Assembly (NCBI GenBank): GCA_963778845.1
Contig: CAVZVW010000009.1
Coordinates: 1,054,001 to 1,118,000 of the forward strand
DNA from: CAVZVW01 sp963778845
Lineage (GTDB): Bacteria > Actinomycetota > Actinomycetes > Actinomycetales > Kineosporiaceae
Length of the DNA stretch: 64,000 nt
Direction: 5' to 3'
The translations under genes and the position numbers were made by a program. This document shows, one piece after another, positions 8,049 to 15,992 of this stretch. The notes beneath the pieces were generated by a model. It had not been told where the DNA came from. It did not search any database and worked only from the letters and a program-made list of their open reading frames with translations. Within the stretch, counting starts at the first letter, position 1; the number at the start of each line of letters is the position of its first letter.

Positions 8049-9725
8049 TCAGTCCCGGGTGAGCTTGCGGTACGTCACTCGGTGCGGCCGGGCGGCGTCG
8101 ACGCCGAGTCGCTGCACCTTGTTGTCCTCGTACCCGGCGAAGTTGCCCTCGAACCAGAACCACCTGGCCGGGTCCTCGGCGTCACCCTCGTAGGCGAGGA
8201 TGTGGGTGGCCACGCGGTCGAGGAACCACCGGTCGTGGGAGATCACCACGGCGCAGCCGGGGAACTCCAGCAGCGCGTTCTCCAGCGAGCCCAGCGTCTC
8301 GACGTCCAGGTCGTTGGTCGGCTCGTCCAGCAGCAGGAGGTTGCCGCCGATCTTCAGCGTCAGCGCGAGGTTGAGGCGGTTGCGTTCCCCGCCGGACAGC
8401 ACGCCGGCCGGCTTCTGCTGGTCCGGGCCCTTGAAGCCGAACGCGGACACGTAGGCACGTGAGGGCATCTCGACGTTGCCGACCTTGATGAAGTCGAGAC
8501 CGTCGGAGACGGTCTCCCACACGGTCTTCTTCGGGTCCAGGCCCGCTCGCGACTGGTCGACGTAGGCGATCTTCACGGTCTCGCCGACCTTGAGCGTGCC
8601 GGAGTCGACGGGCTCAAGACCCACGACGGCCTTGAACAGCGTGGTCTTCCCCACGCCGTTGGGGCCGATGACGCCGACGATCCCGTTGCGCGGCAGGCTG
8701 AACGACAGGTCACCGATGAGCAGGCGGTCACCGAACCCCTTGCTCATGTGGTCGGCCTCGATCACCACACCGCCCAGCCGCGGCCCGGGCGGGATCTGGA
8801 TCTCCTCGAAGTCCAGCTTGCGGGTGCGCTCGGCCTCCGCGGCCATCTCCTCGTACCGCTCGAGCCGGGAACGGCTCTTGGTCTGGCGGCCCTTGGCGTT
8901 CTGCCGCACCCACTCCAGCTCGTCCTTGAGGCGTCTGGCGAGCTTGGCGTCCTTCTTGCCCTGCACCTGGAGGCGCTCCTGCTTCTTCTCCAGGTACGTC
9001 GAGTAGTTGCCCTCGTAGGGGTAGGCGCGCCCACGCTCCAGCTCGAGGATCCACTCGGCGACGTTGTCGAGGAAGTACCGGTCGTGGGTGACGGCGAGCA
9101 CGGCGCCGGCGTAGGCGGCCAGGTGCGCCTCGAGCCACTGGACGCTCTCGGCGTCCAGGTGGTTGGTCGGCTCGTCGAGCAGCAGGAGGTCGGGCTTGCT
9201 GAGCAGCAGCTTGCACAGCGCCACCCGCCGGCGCTCACCGCCGGAGAGCACCCGCACCTCGGCCTCGGGCGGAGGGCACCGCAGGGCGTCCATCGCCTGC
9301 TCGAGCTGGGCGTCGAGGTCCCAGGCGTCGGCGTGGTCGATGTCCTCCTGGAGGCGGCCCATCTCCTCCATGAGCTCGTCGGAGTACTCGACGGCCATCT
9401 TCTCGGCGATCTCGTTGTACCGGTCGACCTTGGCCTTGATCTCCCCCACGCCCTCCTCGACGTTGCCGAGCACGCTCTTGTCCTCGTTGAGCTGGGGCTC
9501 CTGCATGAGGATGCCGACGCTGTAGCCCGGGCTGAGGAACGCGTCGCCGTTGGACGGCCTGTCCAGCCCCGCCATGATCTTCAGCACGCTGGACTTCCCG
9601 GCGCCGTTCGCCCCGACCACGCCGATCTTCGCGCCGGGGTAGAACGCGAGGGTGACGTCGTCGAGGATGAGCTTGTCGCCGTGGGCCTTGCGCGCCTTGC
9701 GCATGGTGTAGATGAACTCCGCCAT
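8049..9725 (-). CDS. ettA: energy-dependent translational throttle EttA (ABC-F)
   Basis: 558 residues, standard EttA length. Two ABC cassettes: Walker A G-A-N-G-A-G-K-S-S (about 39-47) with signature L-S-G-G-E-R-R-R and Walker B D-E-P-T-N-H-L-D; then Walker A G-P-N-G-V-G-K-T-T, signature L-S-G-G-E-R-N-R and D-E-P-T-N-D-L-D. Between them lies the charged linker (Y-L-E-K-K-Q-E-R-L) that contacts the ribosomal E site in this family. It has no transmembrane domain. It couples cellular energy state to entry of ribosomes into elongation. Transcribed convergently with the nitrilase gene and divergently from the GH13 gene. Confidence 0.97.
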   Translation of the reverse strand: MAEFIYTMRKARKAHGDKLILDDVTLAFYPGAKIGVVGANGAGKSSVLKIMAGLDRPSNGDAFLSPGYSVGILMQEPQLNEDKSVLGNVEEGVGEIKAKVDRYNEIAEKMAVEYSDELMEEMGRLQEDIDHADAWDLDAQLEQAMDALRCPPPEAEVRVLSGGERRRVALCKLLLSKPDLLLLDEPTNHLDAESVQWLEAHLAAYAGAVLAVTHDRYFLDNVAEWILELERGRAYPYEGNYSTYLEKKQERLQVQGKKDAKLARRLKDELEWVRQNAKGRQTKSRSRLERYEEMAAEAERTRKLDFEEIQIPPGPRLGGVVIEADHMSKGFGDRLLIGDLSFSLPRNGIVGVIGPNGVGKTTLFKAVVGLEPVDSGTLKVGETVKIAYVDQSRAGLDPKKTVWETVSDGLDFIKVGNVEMPSRAYVSAFGFKGPDQQKPAGVLSGGERNRLNLALTLKIGGNLLLLDEPTNDLDVETLGSLENALLEFPGCAVVISHDRWFLDRVATHILAYEGDAEDPARWFWFEGNFAGYEDNKVQRLGVDAARPHRVTYRKLTRD

Positions 9726-9828
9726 GCCTTCCAGCCTAACGGCGCTCGGCGGGGGTTCCTGCCGCCTGGACCGGCGCCGACGGGGCGGGGTCGGTGTTCC
9801 ACGACCTCGCCCGGTAGCGTTGGCGGTC

Positions 9829-9910
9829 GTGACAGTCCACCCTGCCGCGGCGGTCGCCGCGGCCCAGCAGACCGACCCGCGACTGGTGGCGCAGCGCCGT
9901 CGTCTACCAG
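9829..9910 (+). other. probable true N-terminus of GH13 enzyme, frameshifted
   Basis: GTG 9829 opens a frame reading M-T-V-H-P-A-A-A-V-A-A-A-Q-Q-T-D-P. The next frame carries the expected GH13 beginning D-W-W-R-S-A-V-V-Y-Q-V-Y-I-R from 9881, directly in phase with the downstream gene. Removing one C from the CCC run at 9876-9878 would join them. The downstream frame by itself has a stop at 9830 and no ATG/GTG before 9911. Confidence 0.65.
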
Positions 9911-11524
9911 GTGTACATCCGCTCGTTCGCGGACTCCGACGGCGACGGCCTCGGCGACATCGAGGGCATCCGCTCCCGGCTGCCGTACCTCCAGGCGTTG
10001 GGAGTCGACGCGATCTGGGTCAACCCCTGGTACCCCTCGCCGCAGGCCGACGCCGGCTACGACGTGGCGGACTACCTCGACATCGAGCCGGCGTTCGGCA
10101 CCCTCGAGGCCGCACAGCGGCTCATCGACGAGGCGCACGCGCTCGGCATCCGGGTGATCCTGGACATCGTCCCGAACCACACCAGTGACCGTCACGCCTG
10201 GTTCCGGGCCGCACTCGCGCAGGGGCCCGGGTCAGCGATGCGCGAGCGGTACCTCTTCCGTGACGGACGAGGACCGGACGGCGCGCAGCCGCCGAACGAC
10301 TGGCGCAGCGTCTTCGGCGGACCCGCGTGGGCGCGGGTCACCGAGCCGGACGGCTCACCGGGGCAGTGGTACCTGCATCTGTTCGCCCGCGAGCAGCCGG
10401 ACCTCAACTGGGACAACCCGGTGGTCCGCGAGGAGTTCCACGACATCCTGCGGTTCTGGTTCGACCGGCACGCCGACGGCTTCCGCATCGACGTCGCCCA
10501 CGGCCTGGTCAAGGACCCCGAGCTCGCCGATCTCGGCGACGACGTCGACCACGTCCTCGGCGGCTCGCCTCGCGAGAACCACCCGCACTGGGATCTCGCC
10601 GGCGTCCACGACGTCTACCGCGGGTGGCGCGGCGTGGCCGACACGTACGACCCGCCCCGGATGTTCGTTGCCGAGGCGTGGGTCGCGACACCGGAGCGCC
10701 TGGCCGCCTACGTCAGGCACGACGAGCTGCACACGGCGTTCGACTTCACGTTCGTCCGCTCGGGCTGGGACGCCGCCGACCTGCAGCGGCGAGCCACCGA
10801 GTCCCTCGACGCCCACCTCAGGGTCGACGCGCCGGTGACCTGGACGCTGTCCAACCACGACATCACCCGGCACGTCTCGCGATTCGGACGCCCGCAGACC
10901 CAACGCAGTGACGACCCCCTCCACGGGGACAACGGCACGACGGACGTCGCCCTCGGCACGCGGCGGGCGCGTGCCTCCCTGTTGCTGCTGCTCGCCCTGC
11001 CGGGTTCGGTCTACCTCTACCAGGGTGAGGAGCTCGGGCTTCCCGAGGTGGAGGACCTGCCGGAGGAGCTGCTCGAAGACCCGGTCTGGGAGCGGTCCAA
11101 CCACGCCCAGCGTGGCCGCGACGGCTGCCGAGTACCGGTGCCGTGGACCACATCCGGGCCATCACTGGGCTTCGGCGACGCCGCCGGTTGGCTTCCTCAG
11201 CCCGTGGGCTGGGCGCAGCTCTCGGTGCAGGCCCAGGAGGCCGACCGGTCCTCGATGCTCTGGCTGTACAAGGACGCGCTGCAGTTGCGGCGAGAGCTCT
11301 CCGCGCTGACCGACCCGTCGGTGCCCCTGCGGTGGCTCGCCCTCGGCGACGACGTCCTCGCGTTCACCCGCGGCCCGGGGTTCGTGTGCGTCGTCAACCT
11401 CGCGGACGCACCGGTCACTTTGCCGTCGGGCGACGTGCTGCTCACCAGCCTCCCCCTGGAGCCCGGGCCGGACGGCGCCCCTCTCCTGCCGCCGGACGCC
11501 GCGGCGTGGGTCAGGCCGACCTGA
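9911..11524 (+). CDS. GH13 alpha-glucosidase / alpha-amylase family
   Basis: Hydrolyses or rearranges alpha-1,4/1,6 glucosides. Conserved regions are visible: D-I-V-P-N-H-T-S, G-F-R-I-D-V-A (nucleophile Asp), F-V-A-E-A-W (acid/base Glu) and L-S-N-H-D-I-T-R-H (third Asp). Y-Q-G-E-E-L-G-L-P and P-V-P-W typify the oligo-1,6-glucosidase/alpha-glucosidase subgroup. No signal peptide, so intracellular. The annotated GTG 9911 starts inside the first beta strand; the first about 20-27 residues are upstream in a shifted frame. Native length would be about 560, normal for the family. Confidence 0.9.
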   Translation: MYIRSFADSDGDGLGDIEGIRSRLPYLQALGVDAIWVNPWYPSPQADAGYDVADYLDIEPAFGTLEAAQRLIDEAHALGIRVILDIVPNHTSDRHAWFRAALAQGPGSAMRERYLFRDGRGPDGAQPPNDWRSVFGGPAWARVTEPDGSPGQWYLHLFAREQPDLNWDNPVVREEFHDILRFWFDRHADGFRIDVAHGLVKDPELADLGDDVDHVLGGSPRENHPHWDLAGVHDVYRGWRGVADTYDPPRMFVAEAWVATPERLAAYVRHDELHTAFDFTFVRSGWDAADLQRRATESLDAHLRVDAPVTWTLSNHDITRHVSRFGRPQTQRSDDPLHGDNGTTDVALGTRRARASLLLLLALPGSVYLYQGEELGLPEVEDLPEELLEDPVWERSNHAQRGRDGCRVPVPWTTSGPSLGFGDAAGWLPQPVGWAQLSVQAQEADRSSMLWLYKDALQLRRELSALTDPSVPLRWLALGDDVLAFTRGPGFVCVVNLADAPVTLPSGDVLLTSLPLEPGPDGAPLLPPDAAAWVRPT

Positions 11525-11563
11525 CCATCCCTTCTCACTCTCTCCCCTCCCCGCCCCCCTGCC

Positions 11564-11638
11564 CTCTCGCGACCTCTGGTCGGTAACTGTCGCCATCTGG
11601 CCGTTATGACGACGGTTTGGCTCCAGAGGTCGCGAGAG
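11564..11638. terminator. long hairpin between convergent genes
   Basis: Perfect 16-bp inverted repeat, ctctcgcgacctctgg at 11564-11579 and its complement at 11623-11638. The loop holds a second, weaker inverted pair (aactgtcg / cgacggtt). It lies between two convergent genes and fits a bidirectional, factor-assisted terminator, although no U tract follows. The left arm and inner arm recur at about 50936-50965. Confidence 0.65.
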
Positions 11639-11644
11639 CGGGGG

Positions 11645-12979
11645 TCAGAGGAGGTGGGCGCGCAGCGTCACGACGTGGCCCACCACCACGATCGCCGGCG
11701 GGCGCACGGCTGCGCGGGCCGCGACGTCCACGATGTCGGCGAGCACGCCGGTGACCACACGCTCGGAGGGCAGCGACCCGTCCTGGACGACAGCCACCGG
11801 CGTCGCGCCGTCCCGGCCGTTGGCCAGGAGCACCTCGACGATCTCGGGGAGCCGCTCGATCGCCATGAGCAGCACGAGGGTGCCGCGCAACCGCGCCAGG
11901 CCCGGCCAGTCGACCAGTGACGTCGGGTCGTCCGGCGCCAGGTGCCCGGATACGAGGACGGCGTCGTGCGCGATGCCGCGGTGGGTCAGGGGGATGCCGG
12001 CCAGGGCCGGCACGGCGATCGCGCTCGTGATGCCGGGGACGACGGTCACGGGAACGCCCGCGGCGACGCAGGCCTCGACCTCCTCGTAGCCACGCCCGAA
12101 GACGAAGGGGTCGCCGCCCTTGAGCCGCACCACGAACTGTCCGGCCAGCGCCCGCTCGACGAGGAGCGAGTTGATCGCCTGCTGGGTCATCGCCCTGCCG
12201 CGGGGCAGCTTCGCGGCGTCGACGACCTCCACATGCGGGGCCAGCTCGGCCAGCAGAGCCTGGGGGGCGAGGCGGTCCGCGACGACCACGTCTGCGTGCG
12301 ACAGCAGCCGGCGTCCCCGCACCGAGATCAGGTCCGGGTCGCCGGGACCACCGCCGACCAGTGCCACGCCAGGCAGCGCCGCGCCCGAACCGGTGCCGGT
12401 GCCAGTGGCTGTGCCGGTGCCAGTGGCGGTGCCGGTGCCAGCGGAGGTGCTAGTGCCGGTGCGGGTACCCGGTGACGCCGCCCGCCGGGGCAGCGTGTCC
12501 AGGCGCCCCTCCCGGAGGGCGTCGAGGATCCCGTCGCGCACCGCGACCGCCCGCCGGGGGTCCCCGCCGCCGAGCACCGCGACGCTGACCGGGCCGGCGC
12601 GCGCGATCGCGGGGGTCACAGCGCTACCAGCCCGCCCGTCGTCGGCTCTGGAGCAGAAGAGCCGACGGCGCTCGGCCTCGGCCACGACGGCAGCGTTCGC
12701 CCGCCCATCGTCCGTGCACGCCACGGCGTACCACGCGCCGTCGAGGTCCCCGTCGCGGTACTCCCGGGCCAGCAGACGAACCTGTCCGGACGTCGCGAGC
12801 GCCTCGACCGCCGGGGTCACCGCGACGGCGACCACGCAGACGTCGGCGCCTGCCGCGATCAAGCCCGGTAGACGCCGCTGGGCGACACTGCCGCCACCGA
12901 CGACGACGACGCGCCTGCCCCGCAGGCGCAGCCCGACGAGATAGGTCTCGCCCTCGTCGGCCGGGCCGGCGTCGGCCAT
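11645..12979 (-). CDS. cobA: siroheme synthase-type fusion: precorrin-2 dehydrogenase + uroporphyrinogen-III C-methyltransferase
   Basis: 444 residues. The N-terminal domain has the Rossmann motif G-G-G-S-V-A-Q-R-R (about 28-36), typical of precorrin-2 dehydrogenase / sirohydrochlorin ferrochelatase. The C-terminal domain, from about 206, is SAM-dependent uroporphyrinogen-III methyltransferase with V-G-G-G-P-G-D-P-D-L, R-L-K-G-G-D-P-F-V-F-G-R-G and V-P-G-I-T-S-A. A G-T-G-T-A-T-G-T low-complexity linker encoded by a short DNA repeat (about 12390-12466) joins them. The product feeds siroheme and cobalamin synthesis. The ATG overlaps the cobT stop (ATGA), and it is last in the cbiB-cobT-cobA run. 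Confidence 0.93.
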   Translation of the reverse strand: MADAGPADEGETYLVGLRLRGRRVVVVGGGSVAQRRLPGLIAAGADVCVVAVAVTPAVEALATSGQVRLLAREYRDGDLDGAWYAVACTDDGRANAAVVAEAERRRLFCSRADDGRAGSAVTPAIARAGPVSVAVLGGGDPRRAVAVRDGILDALREGRLDTLPRRAASPGTRTGTSTSAGTGTATGTGTATGTGTGSGAALPGVALVGGGPGDPDLISVRGRRLLSHADVVVADRLAPQALLAELAPHVEVVDAAKLPRGRAMTQQAINSLLVERALAGQFVVRLKGGDPFVFGRGYEEVEACVAAGVPVTVVPGITSAIAVPALAGIPLTHRGIAHDAVLVSGHLAPDDPTSLVDWPGLARLRGTLVLLMAIERLPEIVEVLLANGRDGATPVAVVQDGSLPSERVVTGVLADIVDVAARAAVRPPAIVVVGHVVTLRAHLL

Positions 12980-14106
12980 CAGTCCGACCCGGTGCTCGCC
13001 GTCGCGGCCCCCTTGTCCACAACCCCGGCCGAGTCGAAGGTCGCCATGTCGCGCAGTGCACGCACCGCCGCCTGCACGAGCGGGAGGGCCAGCAGCGCCC
13101 CGGTCCCCTCACCGAGCCGAAGGTCCAGCTCCACAAGCGGGCGCAGCCCGAGGGCCGTCAGGGCGACCGCATGCCCCGGCTCGGCGGAGCGATGCCCGGC
13201 GATGCAGGCCTGAAGGCAGTCCGGCGCCAGCGCCGCCGCCACGAGCGCGGCGGACCCCGCGATCACCCCGTCGAGGATCACCGGAACCCGGTGGGCGGCC
13301 GCCCCGAGCACGAGGCCGACGATGGCCGCGTGCTCAAGGCCCCCGACGGCCGCCAGCGCACCCATCGGGTCGGACGCCGAGAGCGACACGGCTGCGGCGT
13401 TGCGCGTGAGCCCGCGCCGCACGGCGTCCACCTTCGCCGCCAGGGTGACGTCGTCGATGCCCGTCCCGCGACCGGTCACGGTCGCCGGGTCGGCGCCGGT
13501 GAACGCGGCGACGAGCGCGGCCGATGCGGTGGTGTTGGCGATCCCCATGTCGCCGGTGAGCAGGCAGCGGTACCCCTCGCCGACGAGCTGGTCGGCCAGG
13601 TCGATGCCGACCCGAACAGCCGATACGGCCTGCGTTCGGCTCATGGCAGGTCCGCACGTCAGGTCCGCGGTGGCCTTGGACACCTTGCGGATGATGAGCC
13701 CCGGCGACGCGTCGAGGGTCACGGCTACCCCGACGTCGACGACGAGCACACGGGCGCCGACCGAGGCGGCGAAGGCGTTCACGGCCGCCCCGCCGGCCAG
13801 GAAGTTGGCGACCATCTGCGCCGTGACCTCCTGGGGCCACGGCGTCACACCCTGCGCGTGCACCCCGTGGTCGGCCGCGAAGACCACCACCACGGCCGGC
13901 TCCGGCAGCGGGGCGGGGCATTCACCGGCGAGCCCGGACAGCTGCACGGACACGTCCTCGAGGACGCCGAGTGCTCCCCTCGGCTTCGTCAGCCGATCCT
14001 GGCGCTCCCGCGCCTGCGCCACGATGCGTGCGTCGACCGGTCGAAGCTGTTCGACCGTGCGCCGTACGACTGCCTCGTCGTCCACTCCCGGTCCCTTCGT
14101 CGGCAT
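12979..14106 (-). CDS. cobT: nicotinate-nucleotide--dimethylbenzimidazole phosphoribosyltransferase
   Basis: Activates the lower ligand of cobalamin by making alpha-ribazole phosphate. About 375 residues from ATG 14106 (M-P-T-K-G-P-G-V). A start further upstream at 14157 would overlap cbiB and is less likely. Family features include F-A-A-D-H-G-V, G-D-M-G-I-A-N-T-T-A-S-A, and the C-terminal G-E-G-T-G-A-L-L-A-L-P-L with the catalytic Glu. It is between cbiB and the cobA fusion, consistent with late cobalamin assembly. Confidence 0.93.
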   Translation of the reverse strand: MPTKGPGVDDEAVVRRTVEQLRPVDARIVAQARERQDRLTKPRGALGVLEDVSVQLSGLAGECPAPLPEPAVVVVFAADHGVHAQGVTPWPQEVTAQMVANFLAGGAAVNAFAASVGARVLVVDVGVAVTLDASPGLIIRKVSKATADLTCGPAMSRTQAVSAVRVGIDLADQLVGEGYRCLLTGDMGIANTTASAALVAAFTGADPATVTGRGTGIDDVTLAAKVDAVRRGLTRNAAAVSLSASDPMGALAAVGGLEHAAIVGLVLGAAAHRVPVILDGVIAGSAALVAAALAPDCLQACIAGHRSAEPGHAVALTALGLRPLVELDLRLGEGTGALLALPLVQAAVRALRDMATFDSAGVVDKGAATASTGSD

Positions 14107-14123
14107 CGCCTGCGTCGCAGTAT

Positions 14124-15113
14124 TCAAGGCCTGCGCCGTGAGCGCTCCCGCACCCACCCCACCAGCACCGCGAGAACCCCGACAGCCGCCCCGGTCACGC
14201 GCACCAGGCGCACCGCCCTGACCACGTCCTGCGGCTCTGGCGACGCGCCCTCTCCGATCCCCGGCCGCTCGTCCACACGTCCGGCGTACGCGTTGGTGCC
14301 CCCGAGGCGCACGCCCAGGGCTCCCGCCGCCGCGGCCTCGGGCCGCCCGGCGTTCGGACTCGGGTGCCGTCCACCGTCACGTCGCAGAACGCGCCAGGCT
14401 CGGCGCCGCGACCCGCCGACAACCGGCGCGACGGCGACCATCACCAGACCCGTGATGCGCGCCGGCGCGAGGTTGGCCAGGTCGTCCAGCCTGGCCGAGG
14501 CCCACCCGAACAACCGGTAGCGCGGGCTCGGGTAGCCGACCATGGCATCGAGGGTGTTCACGGCGCGGTGGCCGACCAGGCCTGGCAGACCCCCGATCGC
14601 ACCCCAGAGGAGCGGACCGACGACGGCGTCGGACGTGTTCTCGGCCAGTGACTCCACCGTGGCCCGTGCCAGAGCGGACGCGTCCAGCCGATCGGGGTCT
14701 CGCCCGCACAGGTTGCGCAGCCGCGCCCGGGCAGCGGCCAGGTCGGTCGCACCCGTGCTGCCACCGTCGGCCGAGCCCGCCAGCGCCGCGGCCATCGCGC
14801 TCCCCTCGCGGGCCAGGCTCTCCCCGCCGAGCACCGCCCATGTGGTCACCGCCGTCACGGCGACCGCGACCACGGGCCGGCACCGCACCCTTCGCTCGAC
14901 GAGACCCGCGAGGGCGAGCGGCAACCCGACCGCCACCGCGGTGTAGACCACGCCACGGGCTCGCGAGTCGCGGTACACCCGACGCTCCAGCACGGACGCG
15001 ACCCGCCCGTAGCCGGCCACCGGGTGCCAGCGCTGAGGGTCGCCGAACACCGCGTCGGCGGCGATCCCCAGCGCGAGGCCGAGCGGGCGGGCGGCGGCGG
15101 GGCGAAGCGGCAC
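14124..15113 (-). CDS. cbiB: adenosylcobinamide-phosphate synthase
   Basis: Membrane enzyme (CbiB/CobD) that attaches aminopropanol phosphate to adenosylcobyric acid. GTG 15113 gives about 329 residues starting V-P-L-R-P-A. The upstream extension to 15209 is arginine-rich and improbable. Family signatures include G-D-P-Q-R-W-H-P-V-A-G-Y-G, S-L-A-R-E-G, V-E-S-L-A-E-N-T-S-D-A-V-V-G-P-L, N-T-L-D-A-M-V-G-Y and G-G-T-N-A-Y. Hydrophobic helices alternate with these motifs. First gene of the cobalamin block. The 167 bases before it show no cobalamin riboswitch that I can recognise. Confidence 0.92.
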   Translation of the reverse strand: MPLRPAAARPLGLALGIAADAVFGDPQRWHPVAGYGRVASVLERRVYRDSRARGVVYTAVAVGLPLALAGLVERRVRCRPVVAVAVTAVTTWAVLGGESLAREGSAMAAALAGSADGGSTGATDLAAARARLRNLCGRDPDRLDASALARATVESLAENTSDAVVGPLLWGAIGGLPGLVGHRAVNTLDAMVGYPSPRYRLFGWASARLDDLANLAPARITGLVMVAVAPVVGGSRRRAWRVLRRDGGRHPSPNAGRPEAAAAGALGVRLGGTNAYAGRVDERPGIGEGASPEPQDVVRAVRLVRVTGAAVGVLAVLVGWVRERSRRRP

Positions 15114-15280
15114 CCGACGATCCTGACGGACCGCCAACCGGGCCACATCACCACCCCGCCCACGCCGCCGCCACGCCACGCCCCCGTCCCGGCGCCGTAC
15201 GGGGGACACGGCAGCCGGGACAGGCCCCGACCCGGCACGTCGCCAGAGGGCAACGACGAGCCGAGGGACTCAGCGGGGGG

Positions 15281-15847
15281 TCACGCTCCCGTGAGCTGGG
15301 CGTCCACGAGGTCGTCGTCGAGCTCGTCCTCGTCGGCGTCGTCGTCGCCGTCCTCAGGAGCGGCGGCCCGGCCGAGCGCCTCCACGAGGTCGGCGGCATC
15401 GAGGCCGTTCGCGAGGGCGGCGAGCTCAACCTGACGGGCCAGCTCGTCGGCCTCGCCGCGCCCGTCCTGCTCGACAGGCTCGACCCGCCGTGCGCGGGTG
15501 AAGACCGAGGTCCCCCACGACATGTCGTGACCGACCATGTCGGCCACCACCTCGACGCGCGTGTGCAGCACCTTGTCGTCGCCGACCCATTCGCTGACCC
15601 GCAGGCGGCCGTGCACGACCACGCAGTCGCGCTTCAGCACCGACAGCGCCACGTTGCGTGCCAGGGCCCGCCAGCACGTGACGGTGACCCACAGCTTGTC
15701 GCCGTCCACCCATCCGTGCGTTGCCTGGTCGTAGCGGCGCGACGTCGACACCATGCGAAACGTCGTCAAGGGCGTCTTCTGGTCCAAGATCTTCGCCGCC
15801 GGGTCGGTGGCGACGATGCCACCCAACGTCACGATGGTCTCGTTCAC
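15281..15847 (-). CDS. ssb: single-stranded DNA-binding protein paralogue
   Basis: 188 residues; GTG start preceded by GAGGAGG. An OB-fold occupies about 1-115 (N-E-T-I-V-T-L-G-G-I-V, F-R-M-V-S-T-S-R-R-Y, W-V-T-V-T-C-W-R-A-L-A-R-N-V, V-H-G-R-L-R). The tail is very acidic (E-D-G-D-D-D-A-D-E-D-E-L) but ends D-A-Q-L-T-G-A and lacks the canonical D-D-D-x-P-F tip that recruits replication partners. This suggests a secondary SSB, as seen in other actinobacteria, not the main replication SSB. It follows the two GTPase genes in the same direction. Confidence 0.92.
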   Translation of the reverse strand: MNETIVTLGGIVATDPAAKILDQKTPLTTFRMVSTSRRYDQATHGWVDGDKLWVTVTCWRALARNVALSVLKRDCVVVHGRLRVSEWVGDDKVLHTRVEVVADMVGHDMSWGTSVFTRARRVEPVEQDGRGEADELARQVELAALANGLDAADLVEALGRAAAPEDGDDDADEDELDDDLVDAQLTGA

Positions 15848-15992
15848 CGAGCACCTCCTCGCTGCCCGGCGGGGTGCCGGGGTGTGCGAGCCAGCCTGGT
15901 GGCGCAGCGATAGGCAGCGGGGCGGTCGGAGGTGCTGGTGTGGACGACGGGACGGCGACCGAGCCTGTGGAGGACTCGGCGGAGGGGGGCGG

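Noticed and set aside
15114..15280. Cobalamin riboswitch upstream of cbiB
   Set aside because: I could not find the conserved B12-box core or paired stems on the minus strand; a covariance-model search would decide.
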